A stretch of 64,000 nucleotides of DNA, from the NCBI RefSeq assembly GCF_014207185.1, contig NZ_JACHCP010000001.1, forward strand, positions 289,512 through 353,511. The letters are read 5' to 3'. The position numbers and the translations under genes were made by a program. The notes below the pieces were generated by a model. It saw only the letters and a program-made list of their open reading frames with translations. It made no database searches and was not told the origin of the DNA. Each line of letters starts with the position of its first letter. The stretch's first letter is position 1. This document shows positions 28,003 to 36,495 of the stretch, piece after piece. The stretch is from Rhodanobacter sp. A1T4 (GTDB lineage Bacteria; Pseudomonadota; Gammaproteobacteria; Xanthomonadales; Rhodanobacteraceae).

Positions 28003-28689
28003 TCATTGAGCATGACGAGTGCCCGTCTCATGACATAGTAGATCTTCATAAAACGCACCAAATGGTTCACTCGGATGCGCGATCTGGATTTCCAGAATCC
28101 ACAGTCCGCTGGATGGTGTCGAGTCCAACGCGCCAAGGTCGCCACCCTTGTGGATCGCGTGCGGAAAGTCGCAGACGCGATGGCCCTTGACTGCATGATT
28201 GAGTCGATACCCCAGTGCCTGTGCGCGCTCGTCGGTAAAAGCGTACAAGGCCTGACCACTCAGGCCCTGCGTGCGCCACGCATCGGCGACTTCGTGAAAC
28301 AGCGTGCGCGCCGCTTCCGCACAGGCCCGCTGCTCTGGCGCGTGACCAGTGACAAACGTATCGCCTACATCGCCCTCGTGACCGTCGAACACCAGCCCGA
28401 TGTCGATAAAGTAGCTATCGTTCTCACCGAGTCGTACCGTCGGATCAGATTTCTCTCGATACGTCTTGGTCGTGTTCGCACCGATGCGAATCAGTACCGG
28501 ATGCCAAAGCCGTTCCGTGCCCAGTTCGCGGAATACCTCGGCCGCTTCGACCTTGGCTTCGTCCTCGCTGATACCTGGACGCATGCGCTCGCGGATGCCG
28601 TACAACGCGGCCCAGCTTTTTCTGCGGGCATGTTGCATAAGAGTGGCGTCGTACCGTTTGCCGACGGCCTCGAGTGTTGTGGAATTCAT
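28003..28689 (-). CDS. M24 family metallopeptidase (Xaa-Pro aminopeptidase-like)
   Basis: 228 residues with the pita-bread fold of peptidase family M24 and no N-terminal creatinase domain. Metal-ligand segments are YFIDIGLVFDGHEGDVGDTF (two Asp) and HAIHKGGDLG followed by WILEIQIAH (His/Glu). It is shorter than classical PepP, like stand-alone members annotated as M24 or aminopeptidase P. ATG 28689 is chosen since homology begins there; upstream the frame only shadows the DUF1304 gene. Cytoplasmic; substrate unknown. Confidence 0.82.
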   Translation of the reverse strand: MNSTTLEAVGKRYDATLMQHARRKSWAALYGIRERMRPGISEDEAKVEAAEVFRELGTERLWHPVLIRIGANTTKTYREKSDPTVRLGENDSYFIDIGLVFDGHEGDVGDTFVTGHAPEQRACAEAARTLFHEVADAWRTQGLSGQALYAFTDERAQALGYRLNHAVKGHRVCDFPHAIHKGGDLGALDSTPSSGLWILEIQIAHPSEPFGAFYEDLLCHETGTRHAQ

Positions 28690-28730
28690 TGCTTCAAAAC
28701 CCAGTGAAAGTTGCTGACGTAAAGACACGG

Positions 28731-29087
28731 TCAGGCCAGGAATAAAAGTAACAGTGCGATCACCGCCGGGAGTGCCTGAATCCACAAAATTTTCCGGCTT
28801 GCCGTGAGCCCTCCGAAGATGCCGGCCACCAGCACGCAGACGAGAAAGAATACTTTCACGTTGAAGCCGGCAATGCCGAGGCTCAGGCCCCAGATCAGCC
28901 CGGCGGCCAGGAAGCCGTTGTATAGCCCCTGATTGGCGGCAAGCGTTTTCGACTGCTCGGCGAACTCCGCGGTGAGGCCGAACGCGCGGCGGCCGGCGGG
29001 CTTGGTCCACAGGAACATTTCCAGCACCAGGAAATAGACGTGAAGCAGCGCGATGATGACGACGACGAGGTTGCCGGCGATGGACAT
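28731..29087 (-). CDS. DUF1304 family membrane protein
   Basis: 118 residues, four predicted membrane helices, matching the DUF1304 pattern (LHVYFLVLEMFLWTKPAGRRAFGL, then NQGLYNGFLAAGLIWGL). An AAGGGG box lies about 6 nt before ATG 29087. The family's function is unknown. It may be cotranscribed with the M24 gene 42 nt downstream. Confidence 0.88.
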   Translation of the reverse strand: MSIAGNLVVVIIALLHVYFLVLEMFLWTKPAGRRAFGLTAEFAEQSKTLAANQGLYNGFLAAGLIWGLSLGIAGFNVKVFFLVCVLVAGIFGGLTASRKILWIQALPAVIALLLLFLA

Positions 29088-29305
29088 GTAGTTCCCCTTG
29101 GATGGCTGGACCCATGGCGCTCTGTTGGAGCGTCGTACGGCAGTGTCGCAGTCGGCCCGGTTGATCGCAAATGCAAAGCGCCATCGGAAAATACGAGGCT
29201 GGATGCAGACTGCGGAGCAGGGAGGGGCTTCATCGCCGTGCTGCCCGCTTGACGGGTAGCTTTGTGCCGTCGAGTTCAAGCTATCGGCCAGATTGAATGC
29301 CACAA

Positions 29306-29338
29306 CAAAAAACGGATCCATGAGAGCCATGGATCCGT
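29306..29338 (-). terminator. Terminator behind the RcnB-like gene
   Basis: On the reverse strand CGGATCCATGGCTCTCATGGATCCG forms a nine-bp stem followed by TTTTTT. A second hairpin (CATGGGTACGG...CCGTACCCATG, about 29343-29370) sits between it and the stop codon, so two stems lie in tandem. Confidence 0.85.
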
Positions 29339-29379
29339 CTGCATGGGTACGGCGGGAAGCCGTACCCATGATGAGTCAG

Positions 29380-29718
29380 TCAGTGCTGGTGGATGATGCT
29401 GGTAATCGCGCCGCTGCTTTCGTCGACCAGCAGGTAGTCACCATTGTCGCCACGCACCCAGTGGGATCCTTGAGCGGGTTCGTTCAAGTGTTCGGTCTGC
29501 CAGTGCTGAACGACATAACGATTGTCGCGATACTCGGTAGGCACTACGCCGCCTTCCTTGTACCAGGTGGTGTCTGCACCGTTGACGTGCTGCACGGTCG
29601 TGGTAACGGTTTTCGTCGTCTGAACAGTGCCGCCGCTTTGATCGTCGGACTGCGCTGCCATTGCTGCACTGGAAGCCAGCAAAGCTGCGCACATGGCCAT
29701 GACAAGTTTCGTTTTCAT
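29380..29718 (-). CDS. RcnB family periplasmic protein
   Basis: 112 residues; Sec signal peptide to about residue 22 (SSAAMA|AQ). The C-terminal part matches the RcnB pattern: a WYKEGGVVPTEYRDNRYVVQHW segment, then GSHWVRGDNGDYLLVDESSGAI. RcnB in E. coli is needed for nickel and cobalt homeostasis, but most family members are uncharacterised small periplasmic proteins. AAAGGA lies about 8 nt before the ATG. Confidence 0.8.
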   Translation of the reverse strand: MKTKLVMAMCAALLASSAAMAAQSDDQSGGTVQTTKTVTTTVQHVNGADTTWYKEGGVVPTEYRDNRYVVQHWQTEHLNEPAQGSHWVRGDNGDYLLVDESSGAITSIIHQH

Positions 29719-29936
29719 GAGTTGTCCTTTATGAATGCCAAGCTTGTGGCGGAGCCACAGGTCAAGGACAGCGGCAAATGTCAGCGCACGCACCTGCCCG
29801 GAGGTGAAACCGTACCGAAGGCATGGCTACTGCAAATACACCATCGCAGGCGGCAGGCTCTTTGCGTGTGAATTTCTTGGCAGTGCGCCTTTCACACGCA
29901 TACCCTTGAACCGCATCTATGGAAGACGCGTATGGC

Positions 29937-31124
29937 TCAGGTCTGCGGCAGCGGCTCGGGCTCCAGCAACGGTACTGGAGTCATGATCGTCACGACGACC
30001 GGTCGGCCCAGTTGCCGCAGCCAGCGGTAATGCGAGGCGATACCAGCGGCAAAGCTGCGATGAGTGCGGTAGGTCATGCCGAACTCGCGGCAGGTAGCTT
30101 CCACCACGCGTGCGACGACGGGATAGTGCACGTGCGAGATGCGTGGAAAGAGATGGTGCTCGATCTGGAAATTGAGACCGCCGATCAACCAGCTCAGCAC
30201 ACGGTTGTCGCGCGCGAAATCCACCGTGGTTTCCAACTGGTGGATGGCCCACGGTGTGTCCATCCGCTGGTTCGTTTCGTTTGGCAGCGGAAAGTCGGCT
30301 TCTTCCACGACGTGCGCCATCTGGAACACCAGCGCCAGCAACACGCCAGCGACGGCCGAGGTGATCGTATAGAACAGCAGCACAGCGCCGATCGAATGGA
30401 GCATCATCGGCAGCGCAAACGCGAGACCGAAAAACACCCCTTTGCCGATCACAAAACCCGCCAGATCCCAGCCGCGCGGTCGCTCGAATGGCCGCTCGCC
30501 GATGGTGCCGGTAATCATGTCGCGGAAATCTCCGTACAGATGCCAGCGGATCGCTGTAACGCCATACAGCACCCAAAGATAAACGTGCTGCCAGCGGTGC
30601 CACGATCGCCACGGATGCTGCGGCGAGAGCCGTCCCAGAATGCCGAGATCGATGTCACTGTCGTGGCCGGCGACATTGACCCAGGTGTGGTGGAATCGCG
30701 CGTGCTTCCATTGCCAGATGTATGAACTCCCACCGACCATATCCAGCGTCAGCGCCATCAGTCGATTGACCCATCGTCGATCCGAATAGGCCTGATGGCC
30801 GCCGTCATGCATCACATTGAAACCGATACCCGCGATCGCTACGCCAAGCACGATGCTGAGGGCGACTGCCGCCCAGCCATTTGTCGCGAAAAACACCAGT
30901 GCCACATAGCTGAGTGCGAAAGTGGTGAGAATGATTGCCGTCTTCAGATACATCTGCAGGCTGTCGCGCTGACGAGTGCCGTTGCGCTTGAATTCGGCAT
31001 CCACCCTACGGCGCAGCTCGCGATGAAAGCTGTTATCGCCGCTGAACTTCAGCCGCTCGTTGGTTGCATCGGGCGACGATGGTTCGGCAGCGTTGTCCCT
31101 GCGATGTAATGAATCGAGGGGCAT
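29937..31124 (-). CDS. Membrane fatty acid desaturase
   Basis: 395 residues, integral-membrane di-iron desaturase. The three histidine boxes are visible: HDGGH, HARFHH and QIEHHLFP. Four membrane helices lie between them. The QIEHHLFP third box places it with the front-end or linoleoyl-CoA desaturase-like branch. It introduces a double bond into acyl chains of membrane lipids; regiospecificity is unknown. It has no obvious operon partner. Confidence 0.92.
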   Translation of the reverse strand: MPLDSLHRRDNAAEPSSPDATNERLKFSGDNSFHRELRRRVDAEFKRNGTRQRDSLQMYLKTAIILTTFALSYVALVFFATNGWAAVALSIVLGVAIAGIGFNVMHDGGHQAYSDRRWVNRLMALTLDMVGGSSYIWQWKHARFHHTWVNVAGHDSDIDLGILGRLSPQHPWRSWHRWQHVYLWVLYGVTAIRWHLYGDFRDMITGTIGERPFERPRGWDLAGFVIGKGVFFGLAFALPMMLHSIGAVLLFYTITSAVAGVLLALVFQMAHVVEEADFPLPNETNQRMDTPWAIHQLETTVDFARDNRVLSWLIGGLNFQIEHHLFPRISHVHYPVVARVVEATCREFGMTYRTHRSFAAGIASHYRWLRQLGRPVVVTIMTPVPLLEPEPLPQT

Positions 31125-31228
31125 GGGGAAGCCTGACGAGGGAATACGGCCTGCATACTAACTCATCGGCAGTGACGGCCGTGTCGCGGCTGGTCATAAT
31201 CGATGCTAATCATCGGCTGACGGTGATG

Positions 31229-31957
31229 CTACGCGGCAGCTTTGAAAGTCACCACCAACACGTCGCGGTGCGCTGACTTCTCCGGATCGAACGGAGTGAC
31301 GGCGGTAACGCCGTGGCTGACTTTGGCATCGTCGACCAGCGCAGCATCCAGTGGGTGGGTCAGGGTAAAGCTGCCAAGCAGCTCACCGTTGCAGGCGTGA
31401 ATGGTTGTGACGCCGCTTTCAATATTCGTGCGATCAATCAGCAGCACCAGCACATAGTCCACGCCATCCCGATGTACGCCCTCGGGTGTGGGCTCGCCGG
31501 CCTCGCCGATGCTCGCCTCGATGCGGAACTGATGCGCTTCGACATGCCACTGCGGAATGCGTGGCGCCAGCGAACCGAACAGTGTGTGGCTGAACTGGAG
31601 GATGCGGCGAAAGCTGGCGCCATCGGCGATTTTTGGCCGAATCGGCACGAACCAGCGCTCGATGCCGCCCTGCAGCTTGTTGTTCTGCAGAGTCTGCACG
31701 TGCGGCTGCTGTGGATTGCGTGTGATGGCGCCGTCGGCCGTGATCTCGAATGTCGCATGGCGGCGACGACGTTTGCGGCCCTTGGCCGCGAGATAGGCAT
31801 CGGGCGCCAGATCATTCCAGCTTTCGGTGAATGCATCCCAGTCGTCCAACGACTGGGGATCATCAAGCAGGCCGTCCATCGTCTCGGCACCGAGAAAAGC
31901 AAAGCCCTCGCTATGTAACCGGGTATGCAACGCTGATAGATCAGATTGAGAACTCAT
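31229..31957 (-). CDS. 2-oxoglutarate/Fe(II) dioxygenase family protein (PF10014-like)
   Basis: 242 residues. VHRDGVDYVLVLLIDR supplies the HxD iron ligands and a later His (KVSHGVTAV) the third. The overall pattern matches the 2OG-Fe dioxygenase family that includes bacterial free amino-acid hydroxylases such as isoleucine 4-hydroxylase. No signal peptide. The product is probably an amino-acid hydroxylase, but the substrate is unknown. It is monocistronic by position, with cysK-like 73 nt upstream on the same strand. Confidence 0.8.
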   Translation of the reverse strand: MSSQSDLSALHTRLHSEGFAFLGAETMDGLLDDPQSLDDWDAFTESWNDLAPDAYLAAKGRKRRRRHATFEITADGAITRNPQQPHVQTLQNNKLQGGIERWFVPIRPKIADGASFRRILQFSHTLFGSLAPRIPQWHVEAHQFRIEASIGEAGEPTPEGVHRDGVDYVLVLLIDRTNIESGVTTIHACNGELLGSFTLTHPLDAALVDDAKVSHGVTAVTPFDPEKSAHRDVLVVTFKAAA

Positions 31958-32030
31958 GGCGCTACGTTACCAGCAGCGCCGGGCAGGGAGATATCCGTCG
32001 GCTACGTTGCAAACGATCTCGCTGATCGCT

Positions 32031-33047
32031 TCAGCCTGGGAACGCCTGATCCAGCCACGGCGGCACGGGAATATTTTTTTCGCGCAGAAAGCTAGGGTTG
32101 AACAGTTTGGCCTGATAACGCGTACCGGCATCGCAAAGGATGGTGACAACGGTATGGCCGGGACCGAGCGCACGCGCAAGGCGAATCGCGCCAGCCACGT
32201 TGACGCCGCTGGAGCCGCCCACACACCAGCCTTCCTCGTGCAGCAACTGGTGCGATAGCGGAATCGATTCGTCGTCGGGTATAGACCACGCCAGATCGAT
32301 GGGTGCGCCATCGAAGTTGGCGGTGACGCGACTGGAGCCAATGCCTTCGCTGATCGAATTGCCACTGGCCACCAGCTCGCCGGTGTTGACGTAATTGGCC
32401 AACGCCGAGCCCGTGGGGTCGGCCAGAGCGATGCGTACGCCCGGGTTGCGCGCCTTCAAGGCACGGCCGACACCGGCCAGCGTGCCGCCGGTGCCGGAGG
32501 CACAGACGAAGCCGTCGATATGGCCTTCCGTTTGCTCCCATATTTCCATGCCAGTGGTGGCCTCGTGGAAGTCACGGTTGGCGGTGTTGTCGAACTGGTT
32601 GGCAAACCATGCGCTGCCCGCATCGCTTTCGTTCAATGCTTCAGCATGGGCTCGCGCCTGGTGCGCGTAGTGGTTGGGGTCCTTGTAGGGCGCGGCGGGT
32701 ACCAGTCGAACCTCGGCACCGGTGATCCGCAGCGCGTCAATCTTTTCGCGACTTTGCGTTTCCGGCATGAAGATGACGGTGCGATAGCCCAAGCTGGCGC
32801 CGAGCAATCCCAATCCGATGCCGGTGTTGCCGGCAGTGCCTTCCACGATGAAGCCGCCGGCGCGGATCAGTCCGCGCCGCTCGGCGTCTTGCAGCAGGCC
32901 AAGCGCAGTACGGTCCTTGATCGAGCCGCCTGGATTCATCAACTCGGCCTTGGCCAGCACTTCACAGCCGGTCAGCGCGGAGGCGTGGCGCAGGCGTAAT
33001 AGCGGGGTATGGCCGATGGTGGTGGCAAGGTCGGGTCGGCTGCTCAT
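32031..33047 (-). CDS. cysK: Cysteine synthase A-type PLP enzyme
   Basis: 338 residues, O-acetylserine sulfhydrylase/cystathionine beta-synthase superfamily. PLP lysine in NPGGSIKDR (about residue 44), EGTAGNTGIGLGL substrate loop, SGTGGTLAGVGRAL phosphate loop and GGSSGVNVAGA near the C-terminus. It makes cysteine from O-acetylserine and sulfide. The substrate loop reads TAGNTG instead of TSGNTG, which is common among paralogues, so a related beta-replacement activity is possible. It sits downstream of a peroxiredoxin gene, separated by a terminator. Confidence 0.85.
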   Translation of the reverse strand: MSSRPDLATTIGHTPLLRLRHASALTGCEVLAKAELMNPGGSIKDRTALGLLQDAERRGLIRAGGFIVEGTAGNTGIGLGLLGASLGYRTVIFMPETQSREKIDALRITGAEVRLVPAAPYKDPNHYAHQARAHAEALNESDAGSAWFANQFDNTANRDFHEATTGMEIWEQTEGHIDGFVCASGTGGTLAGVGRALKARNPGVRIALADPTGSALANYVNTGELVASGNSISEGIGSSRVTANFDGAPIDLAWSIPDDESIPLSHQLLHEEGWCVGGSSGVNVAGAIRLARALGPGHTVVTILCDAGTRYQAKLFNPSFLREKNIPVPPWLDQAFPG

Positions 33048-33090
33048 GGCATCATGTCGTGAATGGATGGGTAAGGCAGGAATGGTGCAT

Positions 33091-33138
33091 TAAAAAGGGG
33101 CGGTCGCGGGCCATTACGATTCCCGAGCATCCGCCCCT
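33091..33138 (-). terminator. Terminator behind the peroxiredoxin gene
   Basis: AGGGGCGG (33096-33103) and CCGCCCCT (33131-33138) pair, with an inner CGGG/CCCG stem. On the reverse strand the structure is followed by TTTTTAA. It lies 24 nt after the peroxiredoxin stop and just upstream of the cysK-like gene. Confidence 0.8.
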
Positions 33139-33161
33139 GGAGGTTTCGCAAAGGGTTTGTG

Positions 33162-33797
33162 TCAGTTCTTCGGTGCCGGCACCAGTCGCAGATACGACTT
33201 CAGCGTTTTCCAGCCGCCGGGGTGCAGCGTCTTGGCGTCTTCGTCCGAAACCGACGGCGCGATGATTACGTCATCCCCCGGTTTCCAGTCGACCGGCGTG
33301 GTGAGCTTGCGACCGTCGGTGAGCTGCAGGGAATCGAGCACGCGCAGAATCTCGTCGATATTGCGGCCGGCGCTCGGCGGGTAGGTAAGAGTGAGTCGCA
33401 CCTTTTTGTTCGGGTCGATGATGAAAACCGAACGCACGGTGACCTTGGGATCGGCTTTGGGGTGAAACATGCCGTAAAGCTTGGCGACTTCCAAATCCGG
33501 GTCGGCCAGCAGCGGGTAGTTGATGGCTGTACCACCAACGTCTTCCACATCCCTGGCCCAGCGCTTGTGGTCTTCGACCGAATCGACCGACAGGCCGAGC
33601 AGCCTGGTGTTGCGCGTTTCGAACTCGTTCTTGCGGCGGGCAAATGCGCCCAGCTCGGTGGTGCACACCGGCGTGAAGTCCTTCGGGTGCGAAAAAAATA
33701 CCACCCAGTGGTCGCCGACGTATTCATGAAAATGGATCTTTCCCTCGGTCGAGTGGAGGGTGAAGTCGGGGGCGATTTCGCCCAATTGCAGACTCAT
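33162..33797 (-). CDS. 1-Cys (Prx6-type) peroxiredoxin
   Basis: 211 residues with the peroxidatic cysteine in HPKDFTPVCTTE (about residue 45), the Prx6 extension (TVRSVFIIDPNKKVRLTLTYPPSAGRN) and the C-terminal GDDVIIAP segment. It reduces hydrogen peroxide, alkyl hydroperoxides or peroxynitrite in the cytoplasm. It is divergent from the metX leader, so both promoters share the 33798-34000 region. Confidence 0.93.
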   Translation of the reverse strand: MSLQLGEIAPDFTLHSTEGKIHFHEYVGDHWVVFFSHPKDFTPVCTTELGAFARRKNEFETRNTRLLGLSVDSVEDHKRWARDVEDVGGTAINYPLLADPDLEVAKLYGMFHPKADPKVTVRSVFIIDPNKKVRLTLTYPPSAGRNIDEILRVLDSLQLTDGRKLTTPVDWKPGDDVIIAPSVSDEDAKTLHPGGWKTLKSYLRLVPAPKN

Positions 33798-33935
33798 GCG
33801 TTTCTCCGGTTGACTGAGCGGGGATGGCTGAGGAGGTCTTTGCGCAGGAAAGAGCTTACTCGCGAGATGTTTGAATTTGGTGATGGCGCATGCGTGGTCC
33901 TTGCGACCATATGGTTAAAAGTTTTTCAGTATTTG

Positions 33936-33997
33936 AAAAGTCTATACGTTTAGATGTTTAGACGTCTATTGACAAATAAAAGATCAACCTTTACTGT
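33936..33997 (+). promoter_or_regulatory. metX promoter with four tandem MetJ-box-like octamers
   Basis: Four consecutive octamers, AAAAGTCT (33936), ATACGTTT (33944), AGATGTTT (33952) and AGACGTCT (33960-33967), match the MetJ consensus AGACGTCT at 6, 6, 6 and 8 positions. They end one base before a perfect -35 TTGACA (33969-33974). After 17 bp comes a -10-like TACTGT (33992-33997), which puts the transcription start at about 34004, right at the riboswitch. A bound repressor would block RNA polymerase. Confidence 0.65.
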
Positions 33998-34002
33998 CAA
34001 CT

Positions 34003-34120
34003 GACTCATCGAGACCGGCTGAGGGACAGGCCCATTGAAGCCGGGGCAACCTGCGGAGCGTTTCCGCAACGGTGCTAATTCCTGCGGAAGCGCCATCTGG
34101 CGCCAATCCGGAAGATGGGC
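34003..34120 (+). ncRNA. SAM-I (S-box) riboswitch upstream of metX
   Basis: The order of conserved S-box segments is present: CTCATCGAGACCGGCTGAGG, GGACAGGCCC, ATGAAGCC-type ATTGAAGCCGGGGCAACC, a short P3 stem with GCGGAGCGTTTCCGC, then GGTGCTAATTCCTGC. A P4 hairpin GCGCC-ATCT-GGCGC (34090-34104) follows. P1 can form between CTCATC (34005-34010) and GATGGG (34114-34119). S-adenosylmethionine binding would stabilise P1 and reduce expression of metX-metB-hom. Confidence 0.9.
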
Positions 34121-34163
34121 GTCATGTCTCGCAGCTTTTCGCTGTCGATCCCATGCATGACGA

Positions 34164-34200
34164 CCTCTCCGGCCCTTCGCAGGACGATGCCGACCGGAGA
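34164..34200 (+). promoter_or_regulatory. Anti-Shine-Dalgarno hairpin of the metX leader
   Basis: CTCTCCGG (34164-34171) is exactly complementary to CCGGAGAG (34193-34200), which contains the metX ribosome-binding site 6 nt before ATG 34207. Formation of this 8-bp stem would hide the site, so the upstream riboswitch probably acts on translation. No U-run terminator is seen in the leader. Confidence 0.65.
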
Positions 34201-34206
34201 GACCAG

Positions 34207-35238
34207 ATGACCTGTTTGCCCGAAACCATCGCTGCTACAACGACCAACGCGGCAATTGCTGCGATTTTGGCGCCGTTGCGTCATCGCCCCAGCTTGACGG
34301 TCCGGCGCAGCATGCGGCGGCTCACGCTGAATCCGAAATATGGCAGTGGTCCGGTCGAGGTCGACGTGCGTTATTCGTGGAGCGGTGCGCCGGATGCGCT
34401 GACGCTGATCGTGCAGGGTGGCATTTCGGCCGATCGCGACGTGGTGAGACTGGATCGCGATGCGGCACCGGGCTGGTGGCAGGCCCTGGTGGGTGCTGGT
34501 GCGGCGATCGATCTGAACCAGTGGCGTGTGCTGGCCATCGACTGGCTGACCCCTGCCGAGCTGGGCACGAACACCGTATCCAGCGAGGATCAGGCCGACG
34601 CCCTGGCTGCACTGCTGCAGGCGCTGGCTATTCCGCAGGTACATGCTTTCATCGGTTCGTCTTACGGCGCGATGGTGGGGCTGGCCTTTGCTGCACGTCA
34701 TCCGCACTCGGTCGATCGGCTGGTGCTGTTGGCCGGCGCGCATCGTCCGCATCCGCTGGCGACCGCACAGCGCAGCGTGCAACGTGGCATCGTGCGGCTG
34801 GGCCAGGCCAGCGGTCAGGTCGACGAGGCCTTGTCGCTGGCCCGTCAGCTGGCGATGACCACATATCGCGGCAGCACCGAATTCGGTAAGCGCTTTGCCG
34901 GTGGCCCGGAGTTTCGCGATGGCCGCTTTCATTTCCCGGTCGAGGATTATCTGGAGCATGCCGGTCGTCGCTTCGTCGAGCGATTCGACGCCGACCGCTT
35001 CCTGGCCCTGTCGGAGTCGATCGACCTGCATGATGTGGCCCCCGAGTTGGTGCCTGTGCGCTCCACCCTGATTGGGTTTCCGTCCGACAGGCTGGTGCCG
35101 TTGTCCGATCTGTGTGAGCTGCAAAGCCGCCTGCATGGTGCGGCCACGCTGGAAGTGGTCGATTCGCCGTACGGCCACGATGCCTTCCTCAAAGAGTCCG
35201 AACAGCTGGCGCCGCTGCTGCGTAGCGCGCTGGCGTAA
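34207..35238 (+). CDS. metX: Homoserine O-acyltransferase (MetX family)
   Basis: 343 residues, alpha/beta hydrolase fold. The catalytic serine lies in the elbow FIGSSYGAMVG and the His in SPYGHDAFLKE near the C-terminus. It acylates homoserine, the first committed step of methionine synthesis; Xanthomonadales MetX proteins are reported to use succinyl-CoA, which I cannot tell from sequence alone. The ATG at 34207 is chosen for the GGAGAG box 6 nt upstream, and because the frame upstream runs through the riboswitch. It leads metX-metB-hom. Confidence 0.92.
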   Translation: MTCLPETIAATTTNAAIAAILAPLRHRPSLTVRRSMRRLTLNPKYGSGPVEVDVRYSWSGAPDALTLIVQGGISADRDVVRLDRDAAPGWWQALVGAGAAIDLNQWRVLAIDWLTPAELGTNTVSSEDQADALAALLQALAIPQVHAFIGSSYGAMVGLAFAARHPHSVDRLVLLAGAHRPHPLATAQRSVQRGIVRLGQASGQVDEALSLARQLAMTTYRGSTEFGKRFAGGPEFRDGRFHFPVEDYLEHAGRRFVERFDADRFLALSESIDLHDVAPELVPVRSTLIGFPSDRLVPLSDLCELQSRLHGAATLEVVDSPYGHDAFLKESEQLAPLLRSALA

Positions 35239-35289
35239 ATTTTTCTTATCCCCTTTGTATTGATCCGAACGATTGGTCTGGAGAGTCCC

Positions 35290-36495
35290 ATGAGCAAGTC
35301 CACCCCCTGTACCCGAGCCGTGCGTGCCGGCATCGAAACCGATACCCAGCATGGCGCGGTGGTGCCGGCGCTGCATCTGTCGAGCAACTACAGTTTCGAG
35401 GGCCTCGGTCGCAAGCGCGTGTACGACTATTCGCGCAGCGGCAACCCGACCCGTGATTTGCTCGGCAATGCGCTGGCGGAGCTGGAGCAGGGCGCCGGTG
35501 CGGTAGTCACGTCCAGCGGCATGTCGGCGGTGGCGCTGGTGCTGGAACTGGTCCCGGCTGGCAGCCACGTGCTCGCCGCGCACGACTGTTACGGCGGTAC
35601 CTGGCGGCTGCTCGATGCGTGGGCCAAGAAGGGTCGTTTCACGCTGGAATTCGTCGATCTCACCGACAGCACCGCGCTGGCTGCCGGCCTCGCCAAAAAG
35701 CCGGCGCTCGTATGGGTGGAGACGCCGTCCAATCCCTTGCTGCGCATCACCGATATCCGCCATGTAGCGCAAGCCACGCATGCGGCCGGTGCGCTACTTG
35801 TCGTCGATAACACCTTTCTGTCGCCGGCGTTGCAGCAGCCACTACTGCTGGGCGCGGACGTGGTGGTTCACTCCACCACCAAGTACATCAACGGTCACAG
35901 CGATGTGGTCGGTGGCGCGGCGGTGGCGAAGGACGCAGCGGTTTACGATCAACTGAAATGGTGGGCCAACTGCAATGGCCTTACCGGTGCGCCGTTTGAC
36001 AGCTACCTCACCCTCCGTGGACTGCGCACCTTGTCCGTGCGACTACGCCAGCATCAGGAAAACGCCGAACGTATCGCTACGCATCTGGATGGCCATTCGG
36101 CGGTCCGCAAAGTCTACTATCCCGGCCTGAAAAACCATGTCGGCCACGCGTTGGCCGCTCGCCAGCAGCAGGGTTTCGGTGCGATGTTGAGCTTTGAGCT
36201 GGAAGGCGACGTGAGCCAGATCGAAGCCTTCGTTGATGGCCTGGAATATTTTTCGTTGGCCGAATCCCTCGGCGGTGTGGAAAGCCTGATCGCCCATCCT
36301 GCTTCGATGACCCATTCGTCAATGGCACCCGAAGCGCGTCATGCCGCCGGTATTGCCGACAGCCTGCTGCGCCTGTCGATAGGTATCGAGGACGGCGACG
36401 ATCTGCTGCGCGATATCGACGCGGCGCTGGAGCGCGCGCAAACGCTGGCTGCAAAGTCTGCACGTCCCGCCGCTGCCGGTCGGATTCACGCATGA
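35290..36495 (+). CDS. metB: Cystathionine gamma-synthase (MetB-type)
   Basis: 401 residues, PLP-dependent Cys/Met metabolism family. YDYSRSGNPTRDLL near the N-terminus binds the phosphate, VVVHSTTKYINGHSDVVGG contains the PLP lysine, and ESLIAHPASMTHSSM is the C-terminal signature. It condenses acyl-homoserine with cysteine to cystathionine (gamma-synthase), though a lyase or sulfhydrylase role is possible in this family. GGAGAG precedes the ATG at 35290. Its stop overlaps the hom start (ATGA), so they are translationally coupled. Confidence 0.9.
   Translation: MSKSTPCTRAVRAGIETDTQHGAVVPALHLSSNYSFEGLGRKRVYDYSRSGNPTRDLLGNALAELEQGAGAVVTSSGMSAVALVLELVPAGSHVLAAHDCYGGTWRLLDAWAKKGRFTLEFVDLTDSTALAAGLAKKPALVWVETPSNPLLRITDIRHVAQATHAAGALLVVDNTFLSPALQQPLLLGADVVVHSTTKYINGHSDVVGGAAVAKDAAVYDQLKWWANCNGLTGAPFDSYLTLRGLRTLSVRLRQHQENAERIATHLDGHSAVRKVYYPGLKNHVGHALAARQQQGFGAMLSFELEGDVSQIEAFVDGLEYFSLAESLGGVESLIAHPASMTHSSMAPEARHAAGIADSLLRLSIGIEDGDDLLRDIDAALERAQTLAAKSARPAAAGRIHA

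Noticed and set aside
28690..29184. N-terminal extension of the M24 peptidase frame
   Set aside because: The extension is out-of-frame shadow of the DUF1304 gene; peptidase similarity begins at ATG 28689.
34075..35781. 568-codon reverse frame across metX and metB
   Set aside because: It is antisense to the riboswitch, metX and part of metB, which are each strongly supported.
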